The position numbers were made by a program, and so were the translations under genes. DNA of 64,000 nucleotides from positions 2,978,019-3,042,018 of the forward strand of contig BCKC01000007.1 of assembly GCA_001600455.1 (NCBI GenBank), written 5' to 3'. The DNA comes from Endocalyx cinctus. Taxonomy: Eukaryota; Ascomycota; Sordariomycetes; Amphisphaeriales; Apiosporaceae. Below are positions 11,277-21,792 of this stretch, piece after piece. The stretch's first letter is position 1. Each line of letters opens with the position of its first letter. The notes under the pieces were generated by a model, which saw only the letters and a list, made by a program, of their open reading frames with translations, made no database searches and was not told the origin of the DNA.

Positions 11277-11960
11277 ATGCATTTCTTCGGTTCTCTAAAA
11301 ATCCCCCAAATCCAGTACCATAGAATTCGACAATCAGACGAAAAGTACGTTATCGATGATCCGAACCATCTACCAACGAGAACGCCGTCAAACCGCCGAG
11401 CATACCTCACCAATGTCTTTCTTTCCGCCACGATAGTCACGCTAGTGGTCACCCTCGCGGTCGTAGCTGTATCCTACGTGCGACTACTACACGAGCACGC
11501 GCCCCGGCCGCTCCTCACGTGCGGAACATCGATAGCCGAAGCACGGGAAGCTGGTTGTTCGTTCGACCGGCTGACCAAGGCCTGGCTGCCGGCGCAGTGT
11601 CCGCGGTATTACGAAGAGGAATTCGTGCAGTTCCCGGCCGAGAAGCTGAACCGCACGAGCTGGCAGTACTGGGAGGACCTGTCGGGCACCAAGGAGGTGT
11701 CGGACGACGAGATGGCGCTCTTCGCCGAATCGAGGCCGCCACACGAGACTTCCTGGGTCTCCACTACCCGAATGCACCTGGCCCACTGCGCCTTCGTCTT
11801 GATGAGGCGGGCTGATTCGGGAGGTGGGAGGATGGATGCCACGACCGAAGATGTTCCCCATGCGAAGCACTGCTTGAAGATGTTGCTGAAAGCCGCTATG
11901 AAATCGCCGGGGATAGATACGCCATGGGCTGAGGGAGAGGTAGGATTCGGAGCTTGTTAG
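11277..11960 (+). CDS. Single-pass membrane protein with two HxxHC motifs, paralogue of the 5230 gene
   Basis: Intronless, 227 aa. One membrane helix (about 43-68) follows a 42-residue N-terminus. The lumenal part has TCGTSIAEAREAGCSFD (81-97), W-L-P-A-x-C, then HLAHC (167-171) and HAKHC (195-199). The same signature and spacing appear in the 5949-5230 protein, so the two are paralogues, although identity outside the motifs is low. Paired HxxHC motifs relate them functionally to the DUF3328 protein between them. A good candidate third enzyme of the putative peptide pathway; what it acts on is unknown. It is the last gene of the compact group 5.2-12 kb. Confidence 0.72.
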   Translation: MHFFGSLKIPQIQYHRIRQSDEKYVIDDPNHLPTRTPSNRRAYLTNVFLSATIVTLVVTLAVVAVSYVRLLHEHAPRPLLTCGTSIAEAREAGCSFDRLTKAWLPAQCPRYYEEEFVQFPAEKLNRTSWQYWEDLSGTKEVSDDEMALFAESRPPHETSWVSTTRMHLAHCAFVLMRRADSGGGRMDATTEDVPHAKHCLKMLLKAAMKSPGIDTPWAEGEVGFGAC

Positions 11961-13536
11961 AAACGATATGGCTCAATCACGAGGAGGCATTATATTTAAC
12001 GGCTTCATGTAAATATCAATATCAGTGTTTTATATACGCAGGGTATTTCTGTCTTTTCATATTCATATCCTGAAGGTCTGATGTGCGCCGGTGCGCAATT
12101 TCGTATTTCCTAGTCTCAAATTTCTCTACTAAATTTCTGGTATGTCTCAAAACCTTAAAAAATAACAGGCCGTTCCATAGCTCTATGGCACTGAATCCCT
12201 TTCAATGTTAGACATAGTAAAAGTAATCGTCCAGTCGTCTGTTATACTTCAGATAAATTTATAAGTCATAACGTATGAAAAAAAAAAAAAAAAGACTTGC
12301 GGCAACATAGTAACAGCATTCTGTCCCGAGACTTATTCATCCGCAAAATGACACACCGATGAGAGGGAGTATGTATGAGAGCAATGCCTTTTTGGCACTC
12401 CTCGCGTTCTCTCTGGTCCTCCACTGCATATACTTGGAGGCCGAGGATATACGAGCCCGTGTGGTAGGTTTCTTAAATTTTCACCTAACCGAAATACAGG
12501 AAAACCTTATTTCATCTACGTAAACGGTGGCCAGTAAGGTGGTTGTGTTACACGCGCTGCATGATTCCAAGATCGTCATCACTGGCGTTGTTCGCTAGGG
12601 GTCAAATCCACATTACAGAACAGGGTGTGAAGGAGACCGAGCCAACAAATTTTGAGATTATATTTACGATATTGAAGCTCTACTAATTTTTAGATCCATA
12701 TAGTATAATATATACTATAAGAATTCTCGATTGCGTTGCCTAGACGCACCGGTGCCCCTCATTCGGGTGGCAGGAAGCATCTCAAGATCTCCTCCTATTT
12801 TCTTTCGCAAGCTTAGCCACCCTCATAAGGATTCTGAATAGATACTGATTCATTCTTCTATTTCTCCTTTCAATAGACCAATATGTGAGATATCGTAAAA
12901 ACTACATTGTGCGGCGAACCTCAAGCCCTGTGTCTCGCCGTTGAACTTGAAAGAGGATAAGTCTATCGCTGAATTAGATTCTACCACCAATGATTGCTAT
13001 GCTATTAAATGTATACCTAACTCGACCTATAGCCTATATTATACCATCATGTCTCTGGTATAGTGATGCCTATACAACTACCGTAAGTTCTCACTGGTGA
13101 GAGTCAGTTAACTACTCGTGAGTTTTTCGGTCCTAGGAGTCGTTGAGTGGTTGGAAACCCCATGCACAAACCCGAATAGAACTGAGTAATGTTTATCTTA
13201 ACACCAGGTTTAAGATCAAGAGCGCCGAAATTGGTTTGTAATTTTTATTACCATCGCGCCACTTGGCTATGAATATGAACTTATTTATAAACTATACTGG
13301 TAGGCGAAGACTCTCAATGTATTCCATAAAAATCAAAATAATAAATAAAATGAAATAAGGAATGTATATAGTTAATTCACACATACATATATAAGTGGAA
13401 AAGAATGTTCAAATAGCACACTTCGTACATCTAGTTAGTCCATTGTCATCTTCTTCCGTCTCCCCATTGTAAACCCTCCCTTCTCGTATCACTCTTTAAC
13501 ATATTATATCATGTTAAATAAATATTATTGATCGAT
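11961..13536. other. Gene-free spacer
   Basis: AT-rich sequence with an A-homopolymer of about 15 nt near 12279-12293. No open frame of interest, no recognisable repeat. Confidence 0.45.
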
Positions 13537-14182
13537 CTAAGCGCAGAAAGTCTGGGTCTGTGAACAGCACTTGACGGCACTGATGCGGCCCTGCCAGTCT
13601 TCCACATCACCGAGACTGGTTGTGATGTCATCGGAGGACTTCCCGTCGCAGTTGTAGTTACTAGATTGCGGAAAACATTTATTAGTCAATCATCGTCATG
13701 TCCATGACAGTTTCACCAATAATAATAACTAGAATCTAAGCTGTGTTCTTTGTTTTTTCTTGATATTAAATATCTGGAATCACTGCGGCGGAGGGAAGGT
13801 TATGAAAGATGACGAGGACGACAAATAGAAAAAGGACTGCCCTACTCCCAAAATCTGCACAAATCCCTTTCTTCCAGCTTGATGGACTTGATTTTATCAT
13901 TGTATTGGAACGGGATATTGTCTGTGATGGTAGCATAGTTAGTTAGATAGAGATCGCTGAAACAGGAAAAGTGTCAAGATTCGTAAAAGGTAGATATGTG
14001 ATTAAGAAAGATCATCTCTTTCTTAACCATAAGTACGCACAGCACTCTCCGCTAGGCACCGAAGAAACGGCATTGTCACCACCATAGTTGACTTCCGTCC
14101 AGTAACTCAGTTTGACGAAAGCTCCGGCGTTGGCTACGGATGCCGTCGCGGCAAGGAATATTATAGAAATGACAGACTTCAT
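13537..14182 (-). CDS. Small secreted Cys-containing protein, possibly beta/gamma-crystallin-like
   Basis: Three exons: 14182-14037, 13956-13861 and 13660-13537, giving 121 aa. The signal peptide ends ASVANA. The mature part has two similar halves. The first has Y-W-T-E-V-N-Y-G-G-D, then S-G-E-C-C, then D-K-I-K-S-I-K-L. The second has N-Y-N-C-D-G-K, then G-R-I-S-A-V-K-C-C. This pattern of aromatic/GG turn, then Ser-Gly-x-Cys, then I-x-S-[IV]-[KR] resembles the Greek-key motif of secreted beta/gamma-crystallin folds, which include small fungal killer-type and structural proteins. That match is by eye only. Splicing is the weak point: the second intron is 200 nt with a non-standard GTGCAG donor, although the joined frame is open and ends with a plausible Cys-rich tail. 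Confidence 0.55.
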
Positions 14183-15159
14183 TTTTGCGTTGGGTAGAAT
14201 AAATTAAAAGATAGTATATAATTTGGAAAGGAGCAAAGATGTGTTGGTGGTTTGCAGTTGTGCATATTAGATGATGGTTTATTGTTCCATATATTTGTAG
14301 TTCAGTAGATTGTAGCAGCATACAGCCGGAAAGACCATGTCTTTATATACTTTGAACTTCTAACTTAAAATAAATGGCTATTTTGAGACATGTAAGTCTC
14401 TGAGGTTAATGCCTTAACTATTTCTCGATGTGATCACCTATGTCTTCATCTCACACCGCATCTCATTCAACTAATAGTCCATGTGGCGAGGTGAATGAAA
14501 ACTCTTATTATCATCATGATGGTATGAATTTCTTCATTTGGCAAGAAATAAAAGGTCCCCACTAAGAACCAAAGCTTCAGCCTTACTCTAGGATCGTCAA
14601 TAACGTAGGTAAGATGACGATATAACGGTCACTTCACCTCACTGGCAAAAGTATTACATAGTTAGAATTGGTGGCCGAAGCAGCCAAATAAGCACATTTT
14701 TTATTGAATATATTATCTCATTTATTCGGTTCCTCCAGTTTTATAGGTCCACTTTCCTCTAGTAGCATGAATGTTGCGTTCCTGTCAGCTTAGTAGCAAA
14801 TCTTATGGGACCTGTCGATCTCCAACGAGAAATATAAAGGTTTATACATTTTGGTTATCATTCACCGAATTTTCCATTTGCTTATAGACGAAACTTCGAA
14901 TATGATTACGTTGCATGTCTGAATTAGAATAGTATTGTCCTAAAAACGAGGCTGTAAACTTTGTGGTCAAAGGATGTGAGAATTAGATATAGCAATGTTC
15001 CGTGTATAAAAGCCACAAGATACCACAAACACCGGATCTTTCAAATTCAAATTTCATACAATCTTAATCATCAATCGCATTTGAATCCATAATCCATAAT
15101 CCATACTTCTCAATACGTTATATTCCAACTCCTTGACGAAATTATCAAATATATAAATC
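14183..15159. other. Spacer between divergent secreted-protein genes
   Basis: Divergent intergenic region. A TATA-like GTATAAAAG lies at about 15004-15012, 150 nt upstream of the 15160 gene. The last 100 nt are a CA/AT-rich leader. No other gene seen. Confidence 0.45.
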
Positions 15160-15645
15160 ATGCATCCAGCATTTCCCTTCCTCCTCCTATGCGGATTCGG
15201 ATCCGCGTCGCCGACGGGTTCCCGCGACATCTCCTCTCATGACTCGGCACTTGTCGAACGAGTGGATAGATCGGGCTGGATCAATACCAATAATGGCTGG
15301 AGAGTGTTCTGGACCCTAGCTGGAGCCGCTTACCACGCCACGGTGGACGACCTTCACGAGGCCTTGGATGACATCGACGCACAAGTGGAGAAAAGTCCGG
15401 ATCTAGGCACGCAGCCGGAGAATTTCGCGACGGCTCAGATTTACGACGGCTTCGGCGAGATGGACGTCACGTATCAGTGGACGACTAAAGCCAACCCGAC
15501 TAAAATCATGGATTACATTTACTCGCTTAACGGCGAGCTCACCGAAGCCTGGAAGCAGGTCACTGGTGGCGCTTCGTGGGCATCCCTCGATCTTTACGCG
15601 GATCAGTCAACCAAGATCGGCACGGCTCAGTACGATCTGCACTAG
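15160..15645 (+). CDS. Putative secreted protein of unknown function
   Basis: Intronless, 161 aa. A short hydrophobic N-terminus (MHPAFPFLLLCGFGSASP) suggests a signal peptide. A possible processing region lies before SGWINTNNGWRVFWTLAG. The mature part has no cysteine and is rich in Asp, Trp and Tyr, with an internal DDLHEALDDIDAQVE helix and a C-terminal ASLDLYADQSTKIGTAQ. Codon use is GC-rich at third positions, unlike the flanking AT-rich DNA, which supports a real gene. The family is not recognised. Secreted cysteine-free proteins of this size are common in plant-associated ascomycetes; any role as effector is speculation. Confidence 0.6.
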   Translation: MHPAFPFLLLCGFGSASPTGSRDISSHDSALVERVDRSGWINTNNGWRVFWTLAGAAYHATVDDLHEALDDIDAQVEKSPDLGTQPENFATAQIYDGFGEMDVTYQWTTKANPTKIMDYIYSLNGELTEAWKQVTGGASWASLDLYADQSTKIGTAQYDLH

Positions 15646-16598
15646 GGAACTGATTAGGCTGAAAATCCGCGATTGATTCATTAACTTTATTTGAGCAGAA
15701 GTATAACTTGAAAGGGGTCACCGGAGGAATGCAGGATAAGGGGTATGGGGAAAATAAATTATTTCACATCATACTGGTGATATTGTAGTACCAGTAGTCT
15801 TTAGACAGACTACTTAGACAGACTACTTGTTGTTGGTTATTTTGTAAGCATACTTAAGTGTTTACGTTTCGATCGTTAACTACCTAGTCAGGTACCTACC
15901 TGCACTCATCAATCATTTGCTTATATACCGATAAAGCTTCATTTTTATTTAATCTTTCCGGCGGCAATCATGTCTCACCCGATATTGTAAAATAAAAGGA
16001 TACCGCGTCTACATAGATAAATAGTAAAGACGTTTCAACCACAGATAAATCGTAACCAGATGATTATCTTATTTTTGAAATGGAAATGGAAATAAGTATC
16101 AGATTTGGGGTACTAGTTAGTTGTAAGTAAAGGGGTAACTATAACTAGTGGGGTAGTTAGTTGAGAAATAAATAATAGACTTGATGTGGGTATACTGGCA
16201 CCTTCGTAAAAGAGTATGGTGATTATCGAGCTTGCTTTTCTAAAGGGATTCATTGTGCAGGCTGTTTTAAGATGGAAACCTAGCCTCCTCTAACCGTTAT
16301 ACGGTTTTCGTCGACGTTTAAGGCCAGAAACATTACCAACAAGACTAAAAGGGTTGAGCATTCAGATACAATGGAGTTTTTAAGGGTTGTTTTTAAGGAC
16401 AAGCAAATGGTGAACATATTTCTTTTACGTTTTAAATATGTCTACAGGGTTGTAGCTGAACGATCAACGCCTACAGGAAGTCCATCAGGAGATTTTGATA
16501 GTGTAGATGCAGGTAGTTTGAGATGGCATTGTTGAAAATGAGCTAGTTAAGTAAATATAACGATATGGCACCTCAATGTTTATGACTCCATTTCCCAG
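15646..16598. other. Gene-free spacer
   Basis: AT-rich sequence between convergent genes. A short direct repeat of ACAGACTACTT occurs near 15805-15829. Nothing else supportable. Confidence 0.4.
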
Positions 16599-17894
16599 CT
16601 ATCTAGATGTATAAAACGCAGTGGAAACAGCATGATAACCTCTTCTACCAACTTTTACGCCTAAATCGCTTCTCCACTCCTCTCCCTTAGCTATTTTTTC
16701 CAACGCGGCCTCAAGAGTAAATTGGGGCTTCCAATCAAGCTCCCTTTGGGCTTTCGTCGAATCATACACCCTATCGATATTGCTAAGGAACTTCCAATTC
16801 TGCTGCTGGAACACTATGGTACATCGTGGCAAAAGCTCCTTCACTACCTCCTCGGCATTTGAATTCAGTCGTTGCAATATGTGATCATCCCTCGGAAAAA
16901 TACTTGGCGCGCTGATGACAAACCGCCTCCAGCGAAGAGCTTCGGCCTTTTCCATAGCAGCAATGCAACTATCCACGACATCGCGTATGTCCACCCTACG
17001 ATAGCTCAGTTCAAGGACCTTGAGATTGTCGTTGGACATTGCATTCCTCCGCATTTCGTCATCATCTGGCTGCGGGAAAAATCGACTAACTCTGAGTACT
17101 ACAATAGGAAGACCCTTCTGCGCGTGATAAAGATAGCATATGTCCTCTGCGGCAATTTTCGACATGCCGTAGATGTTTTTCGGTACCGGCATTACATTAT
17201 CTGAAGACTCCTTTGTTAGTAAAGTGGTTTGAAAATCACGGAGCTGGTCTCTTTTTTTTTTTTGGCTTCCTTTTTTAATATCTTTTTCTCTCCTTGTATT
17301 CACTAGCCTCTGATACTAACGACTACAGGATATCGCTCTATAAACCAAGTTCAATGACTTACCATCAACCCAAATAGCACGTTCGCCTCTGACTGGGCTC
17401 AAAACTGAGCCAAATGCCGAAGTAGTGCTTATAAAAACGAAAGCGATTCGTTGTCTCTGTTTACTAACTTCGTCCAACAAAATCAATGTTCCAGTAACAT
17501 TTGTGTCAAGAAAGTCTTCTTTCGTGTGGGAAATGATATGCGGCTTATGTAATCCCCCGGCGTGGATTACGTATTTAATGCTAGGGGTGTTTGAAAGAAT
17601 ATGAGAAACAAAAGAACGGTTTGTGAATGACCCAACAAAAGTAGTTGTTGAGGAAGGTAATATATCAATACCGAGTGGCTGATATCCAAGTGATGGGAGG
17701 GAAAGCATAAGAGCATGGCCGAGATGGCTGTAAGGGCGTGGCCCTTGACACAGCTGTATATAATAGTGAATAAGCCCTAAAGTGCCAAGTGGATTGACAC
17801 TCGTAATCTTTTTGGATTATTGGCAGAGTGGTATTAGGGCACCATCCTTACAATGGCCTGCTGAGCCTGTAACGAGGACGTCGAAGCTTGGCAT
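16599..17894 (-). CDS. NAD-dependent epimerase/dehydratase (extended SDR), first exon out of phase
   Basis: The body is two exons, 17708-17363 and 17200-16599, joined in phase over a GTAAGT to CTTCAG intron (315 aa from the internal ATG). It shows an extended-SDR pattern: LGYQPLGIDIL, YVIHAGGLHKP, NVTGTLILLDEV, FISTTSAFG, then the catalytic Y-G-M-S-K and IAAEDICYLY, and a C-terminal NWKFLSNIDRVYDSTKAQRELDWKP block. The Rossmann glycine motif is missing from this start. A first exon at 17894-17852 encodes MPSFDVLVTGSAGH, and the frame upstream of 17708 reads SHLGHALM, together giving the expected VTGxxGHLG motif. However, the obvious donor (17851) and acceptor (17728) leave the join one nucleotide out of phase. 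So either an unusual splice, a sequence error or a frameshift is present. Confidence 0.65.
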
Positions 17895-20038
17895 TGGTGA
17901 AATGAAAATATTAAGATCAAAGGGTGAGGATATTGACCTTGGGTGCCGGAGTGATCAAGATATATATATATTTCTTTGTACAAGAAGACACCGCGTTTTA
18001 TGTAAGAAATGGGTGCCTACAGTGTCCTTGTAGCCGGAAGACCGGAAGACGGAGTTGTCACAAACCCGCCAATACGTCGGACAATACTGGTCTACCTGAC
18101 TCTGTCTGATTGGTCGGTTCGTGGTGGGTCTTGATTTGAAGGTAACAATAGGTCAAGAAGTCTGTTCTAACCCCTCTCTGCAGCTTAGTTATTTGAACCT
18201 GCCGTTCGACGCGGCTATCACCCCAACCAGCAGATTGCGGAGAATGTCGGGTCTTTTGGTGCGATTAGCCCTGAACCGCTGTGCTGACAGGGAAGAAGCT
18301 ATCCTCTATCTACTCAAAATGGCATTGATCTAGACCTAGATCCATTCAAGGACAGCCACACATTGGGTTGGGAATAAGACTGACCCAGCTGTTAAGCGCA
18401 ACAGTCTCAAGGTCGTCCAAGATACCTTAGCAATTTCAGTGGAGACGTGTAAAACCTACCTGTACGACGGCTACAAAAAAAAAAAAAAAAGAATAAGGAA
18501 AAAATTAAGGAAAAGGAAAAGCAAAAAGCAACATACATAGCCAGCCAGTGAAATCCTTGCCCATAATTATTTTTGGCAGCATCTTTAGAAATACTTACGA
18601 AGCGTCTGAGTTGTAGTATTACTTTTTATTTTCGCCTTTCGCCCTGGAGCTCTTTTCTTAATACAGCTGTGAATCACGCAGTTGATTAGTTGAATCTACA
18701 TATTTACCTGAAAATTCATTAACCCTACAAGTCTCTTAGTGTAATACTCTCAGTCTTGAGGTATGAGGAATCATTTTTTCTTCTTTGTTTTCCCATTTGA
18801 GTACCCTGTCCACGGACACTCAATAAGGCTCCGGCACCCGACAGATCCAGGAGCTCCGTTATACTAACTCTTAGTAGGACAAGATCCTACTCTACGAGGA
18901 ACATATAATACAAATTGGCATGAAATGAAACCTCGTTGCCTGTATATCTATATCCGGTCGCGTGGTCTATGATTGGCCCACATACTATTATTAACTAGTT
19001 AATGAAATCGTGCCTGTTTGGAGGACTAGGAGTGGATTAAGATATGTCAGATTGGCTGTATACACGGCCAACGCATTGTAGAACCGAATATACCGTCATC
19101 AGTTAGACCAACTCATCATTTGGGTCGACTAAGTTTTGAAATGCGGGTATCTTGTTCAGCCCGTACTCCGTATTATGTTGAACCCGAACGCCGTATTTTG
19201 CTAAGCGAGTGCGGGCTCAACCCGAGATAAAAACAGACGACTAGCGTCTTCGGGATCAGCCTTATGTAAATTTCTTATTGGCTCCCTCGTATGGGCAAAA
19301 TATAGACTATAAGATTATTGGGTAATTATCGGCCATATCGGACAATAAAATCTACGATTTAGGAAATTTATGGTTCTCAAATTGACTAAAAAAAGGATCT
19401 TCATCCTACCTAATGTATAAGCCGGTGGGAAAGAACTAATTACTTGAGAGCTTCACAGAGGCGGTGTATGTTAATACTGCCACATCATCCCACTGTATAC
19501 CGACTATTCCTAGACTCAAGTGCTAATTATCTGCCATGCTACGTAGCGTATCGTAAGACAAAGGAAGATGCTGTCAGTAGCAACAAACAAATCTTATTGG
19601 CAAAAACACCCTGTATTGAATTGTTGAAGTTATACTACTTTAAATACTAGTGCTTATATAAGTTTCCGACGGAGGTTGAGAGGGTGATGCTTGTGTAACT
19701 AAGTATCTACTCCGTACAATAACGTAGACTAACAAACAACTTTGTATATTACCGGTACTGAAAATTATATGGGATGGCATAAATGACCTATTAGCTAATG
19801 AAATCGATCATTAAATTGCATGGATGTCTGGATTCATTCTAGACCCCTGTTAGGTTGTAGCTATATAAATAGTCGTCAGAATCACCATTCTTCTGGATCA
19901 ACCTCAACAAAGTACAACATCAGAACAACTCACCACAACTCATTCTCTCACATCCTTAACCGACCTCTCCATATTCTCCAACTCTCTCACAGATCATTCA
20001 TCAACCCGATCTTCTCTCCTCTCCAAAAATCACACAAA
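17895..20038. other. Long gene-free spacer with A-tract
   Basis: No supported gene. An A-rich homopolymer lies near 18475-18491. Frames at 17782-18333 and 19444-19650 lack domains. A clear TATA box (TATATAAATAG) lies at about 19861-19871, 170 nt upstream of the next gene, followed by a CA/CT-rich leader. Confidence 0.45.
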
Positions 20039-20278
20039 ATGAAGTTCCTCTCTGTCTCCTCCGCCATGCTCGTCGCCTTGATGGCACCCGCCCTCACGTA
20101 CGCCCGCGTCAACCCTGGAGAGTCTTGCTCAGGTGCCAGCTACGACTGTGGTGGTGCCGACGGCACCAACTTTAACAAGATCTACACCTGCAATGGCAGC
20201 ATCTATGTCTTGTCAGCTGATTGCGGTTCCGAGCTTTGCATCTGGCCCTCCGGACAATCCGCTCCCTCGTGCGCGTAG
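20039..20278 (+). CDS. Small secreted cysteine-rich protein (six Cys)
   Basis: Intronless 79-aa protein starting at ATG 20039; the context AAAATG, a CT/CA-rich leader and an upstream TATA box (about 19861) favour this over the longer in-frame start. The signal peptide is MKFLSVSSAMLVALMAPALTYA. The mature part of about 57 aa holds six cysteines (in ESC, YDC, YTC, ADC, ELC, PSC), an even number fitting three disulfides. Small size, secretion and Cys content are typical of ascomycete effectors or antimicrobial-type secreted proteins. I do not recognise a named family, and no function is claimed. Confidence 0.75.
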   Translation: MKFLSVSSAMLVALMAPALTYARVNPGESCSGASYDCGGADGTNFNKIYTCNGSIYVLSADCGSELCIWPSGQSAPSCA

Positions 20279-21792
20279 ACGACTCCACGATAAAGACCCC
20301 GTCGCAGAACCAACAAAAATCCGAAACTATTAGCATTTGATCAACGTTTGGGAAGCCTGTGCTGGTCTCGGTCTATTTGGAGCCACTACATCAGTCCTAC
20401 CTCGCTAGTTACTTCATCGGTTCCCCTCTTACTATCAACTCTGCTATCGTGGAAAATATGGGGCATTGACCGGCGCGCTACTCCGGGCATGTTTCTTTCT
20501 TGGACGGAAGGGAGGATTAAACGAGTCCCTTTTGTCATTTATCTGTGCATTTTTTGGGTCTTCATAGGGAAACAAGGGGGAGGGAAGCATCTCTAAGTGG
20601 TGTTCTTTTTCAAGTTAGTAGCTTTTAGTAATAAAAGTTTGTTTAAAGGGAGCAACATATATATCATCTCGAGAACTCTATATATACGTACGACTTGAAT
20701 TTGTATCTGCTGTCTATCAAAACGTGAGGGTACTGTTAGAAATAGCCGGCGAGTCGTTACATGATATCTTGAAACTACTTAATGGACTTGAAAGTTACCT
20801 TGATCCACTCTCACCAATAACTTTATCAGGTGGGTCTATTCCAACTCCCACAGAATAGTATTTACTTACATATTGAATATACCCTGTCGAAGCCTATGTT
20901 CATACGTCAAGTTAAGACATAACTAATTGGGTGCAAGGAAAAACTACTTTTTATAATGGAGCCCCATAAGAGAATGGGTCACTTTGGGGGAGGGGAGGAT
21001 AGTGCAGTTACGTAGACAGAGCTTAGTAGTGGGACAGGGGTGTAGTCTAAGAGTCAAATGAAGATTGCCTTAACTCTTAACATTTTATTCTATCCTTTCG
21101 GGATAGGAGCGCCCCCTTATGTAGACGTATTCCAGTGGGGCCGCGTAGCCGTACGCACGCACCTTAGGTCCTATGAAAATCAGGTCCCCTGACACCCCAT
21201 CGCCTGCCCATGGGAGCTCCCACAAAAAGAAGAACAGTTCCGATAAATATCCAATGAAACTTTCTTATTTCCAACACCTGTAGGGTCTCCATGGGCGGGC
21301 CATACCCCATAGAATTCTCACGGGGGTGGGGGCTTAGCGCGGGATGGGAGTGTAAAACCCTAACTAAGTTAACTAGTTAAGCCTCGGCTGGGCTAATTGT
21401 GAATCTAACAAACCATGTGAGCGAAGTACCTAGGATTCCACTTTTTCGATCAGTATAAAACATGGTATTTCCTTAGTCTTTCACGTTGTTTATACAGAAG
21501 GACACAGTGGGGTAAGTGTTGGCAAGGGAGTGAAATGCCTGATATCTGAATCAAAGGTTGTTGCAGTCTCATGAATAGCTTATCACTTGTATGAAACTCA
21601 CCGGAGAGACACCATCATGATTATTTCACGTATCAGACCTTTTGGAATATTGTGGTACTAAAAGCATTTGGTGGCGTAACAAGGCATGACTACTTTGAAA
21701 TTCCTATTAATAGCTTTTATGGTAGTTCTCAGAATCTGGTTTAATACAGTGTCCTATGTAATTATAAAGTCAACGATGTTCTTCCTTAATTC
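20279..21792. other. Gene-free spacer, possibly decayed repeat
   Basis: No coding frame with resemblance to a family. The part at 21060-21360 has GC-richer patches with GGGG/CCCC words in otherwise AT-rich DNA and could be an old repeat. I cannot assign it. Confidence 0.35.

Noticed and set aside
17714..17760. GGCCGAGATGGCTGTAAGGGCGTGGCCC, tRNA- or hairpin-like
   Set aside because: Explained as the exon edge of the epimerase-like gene; no cloverleaf.
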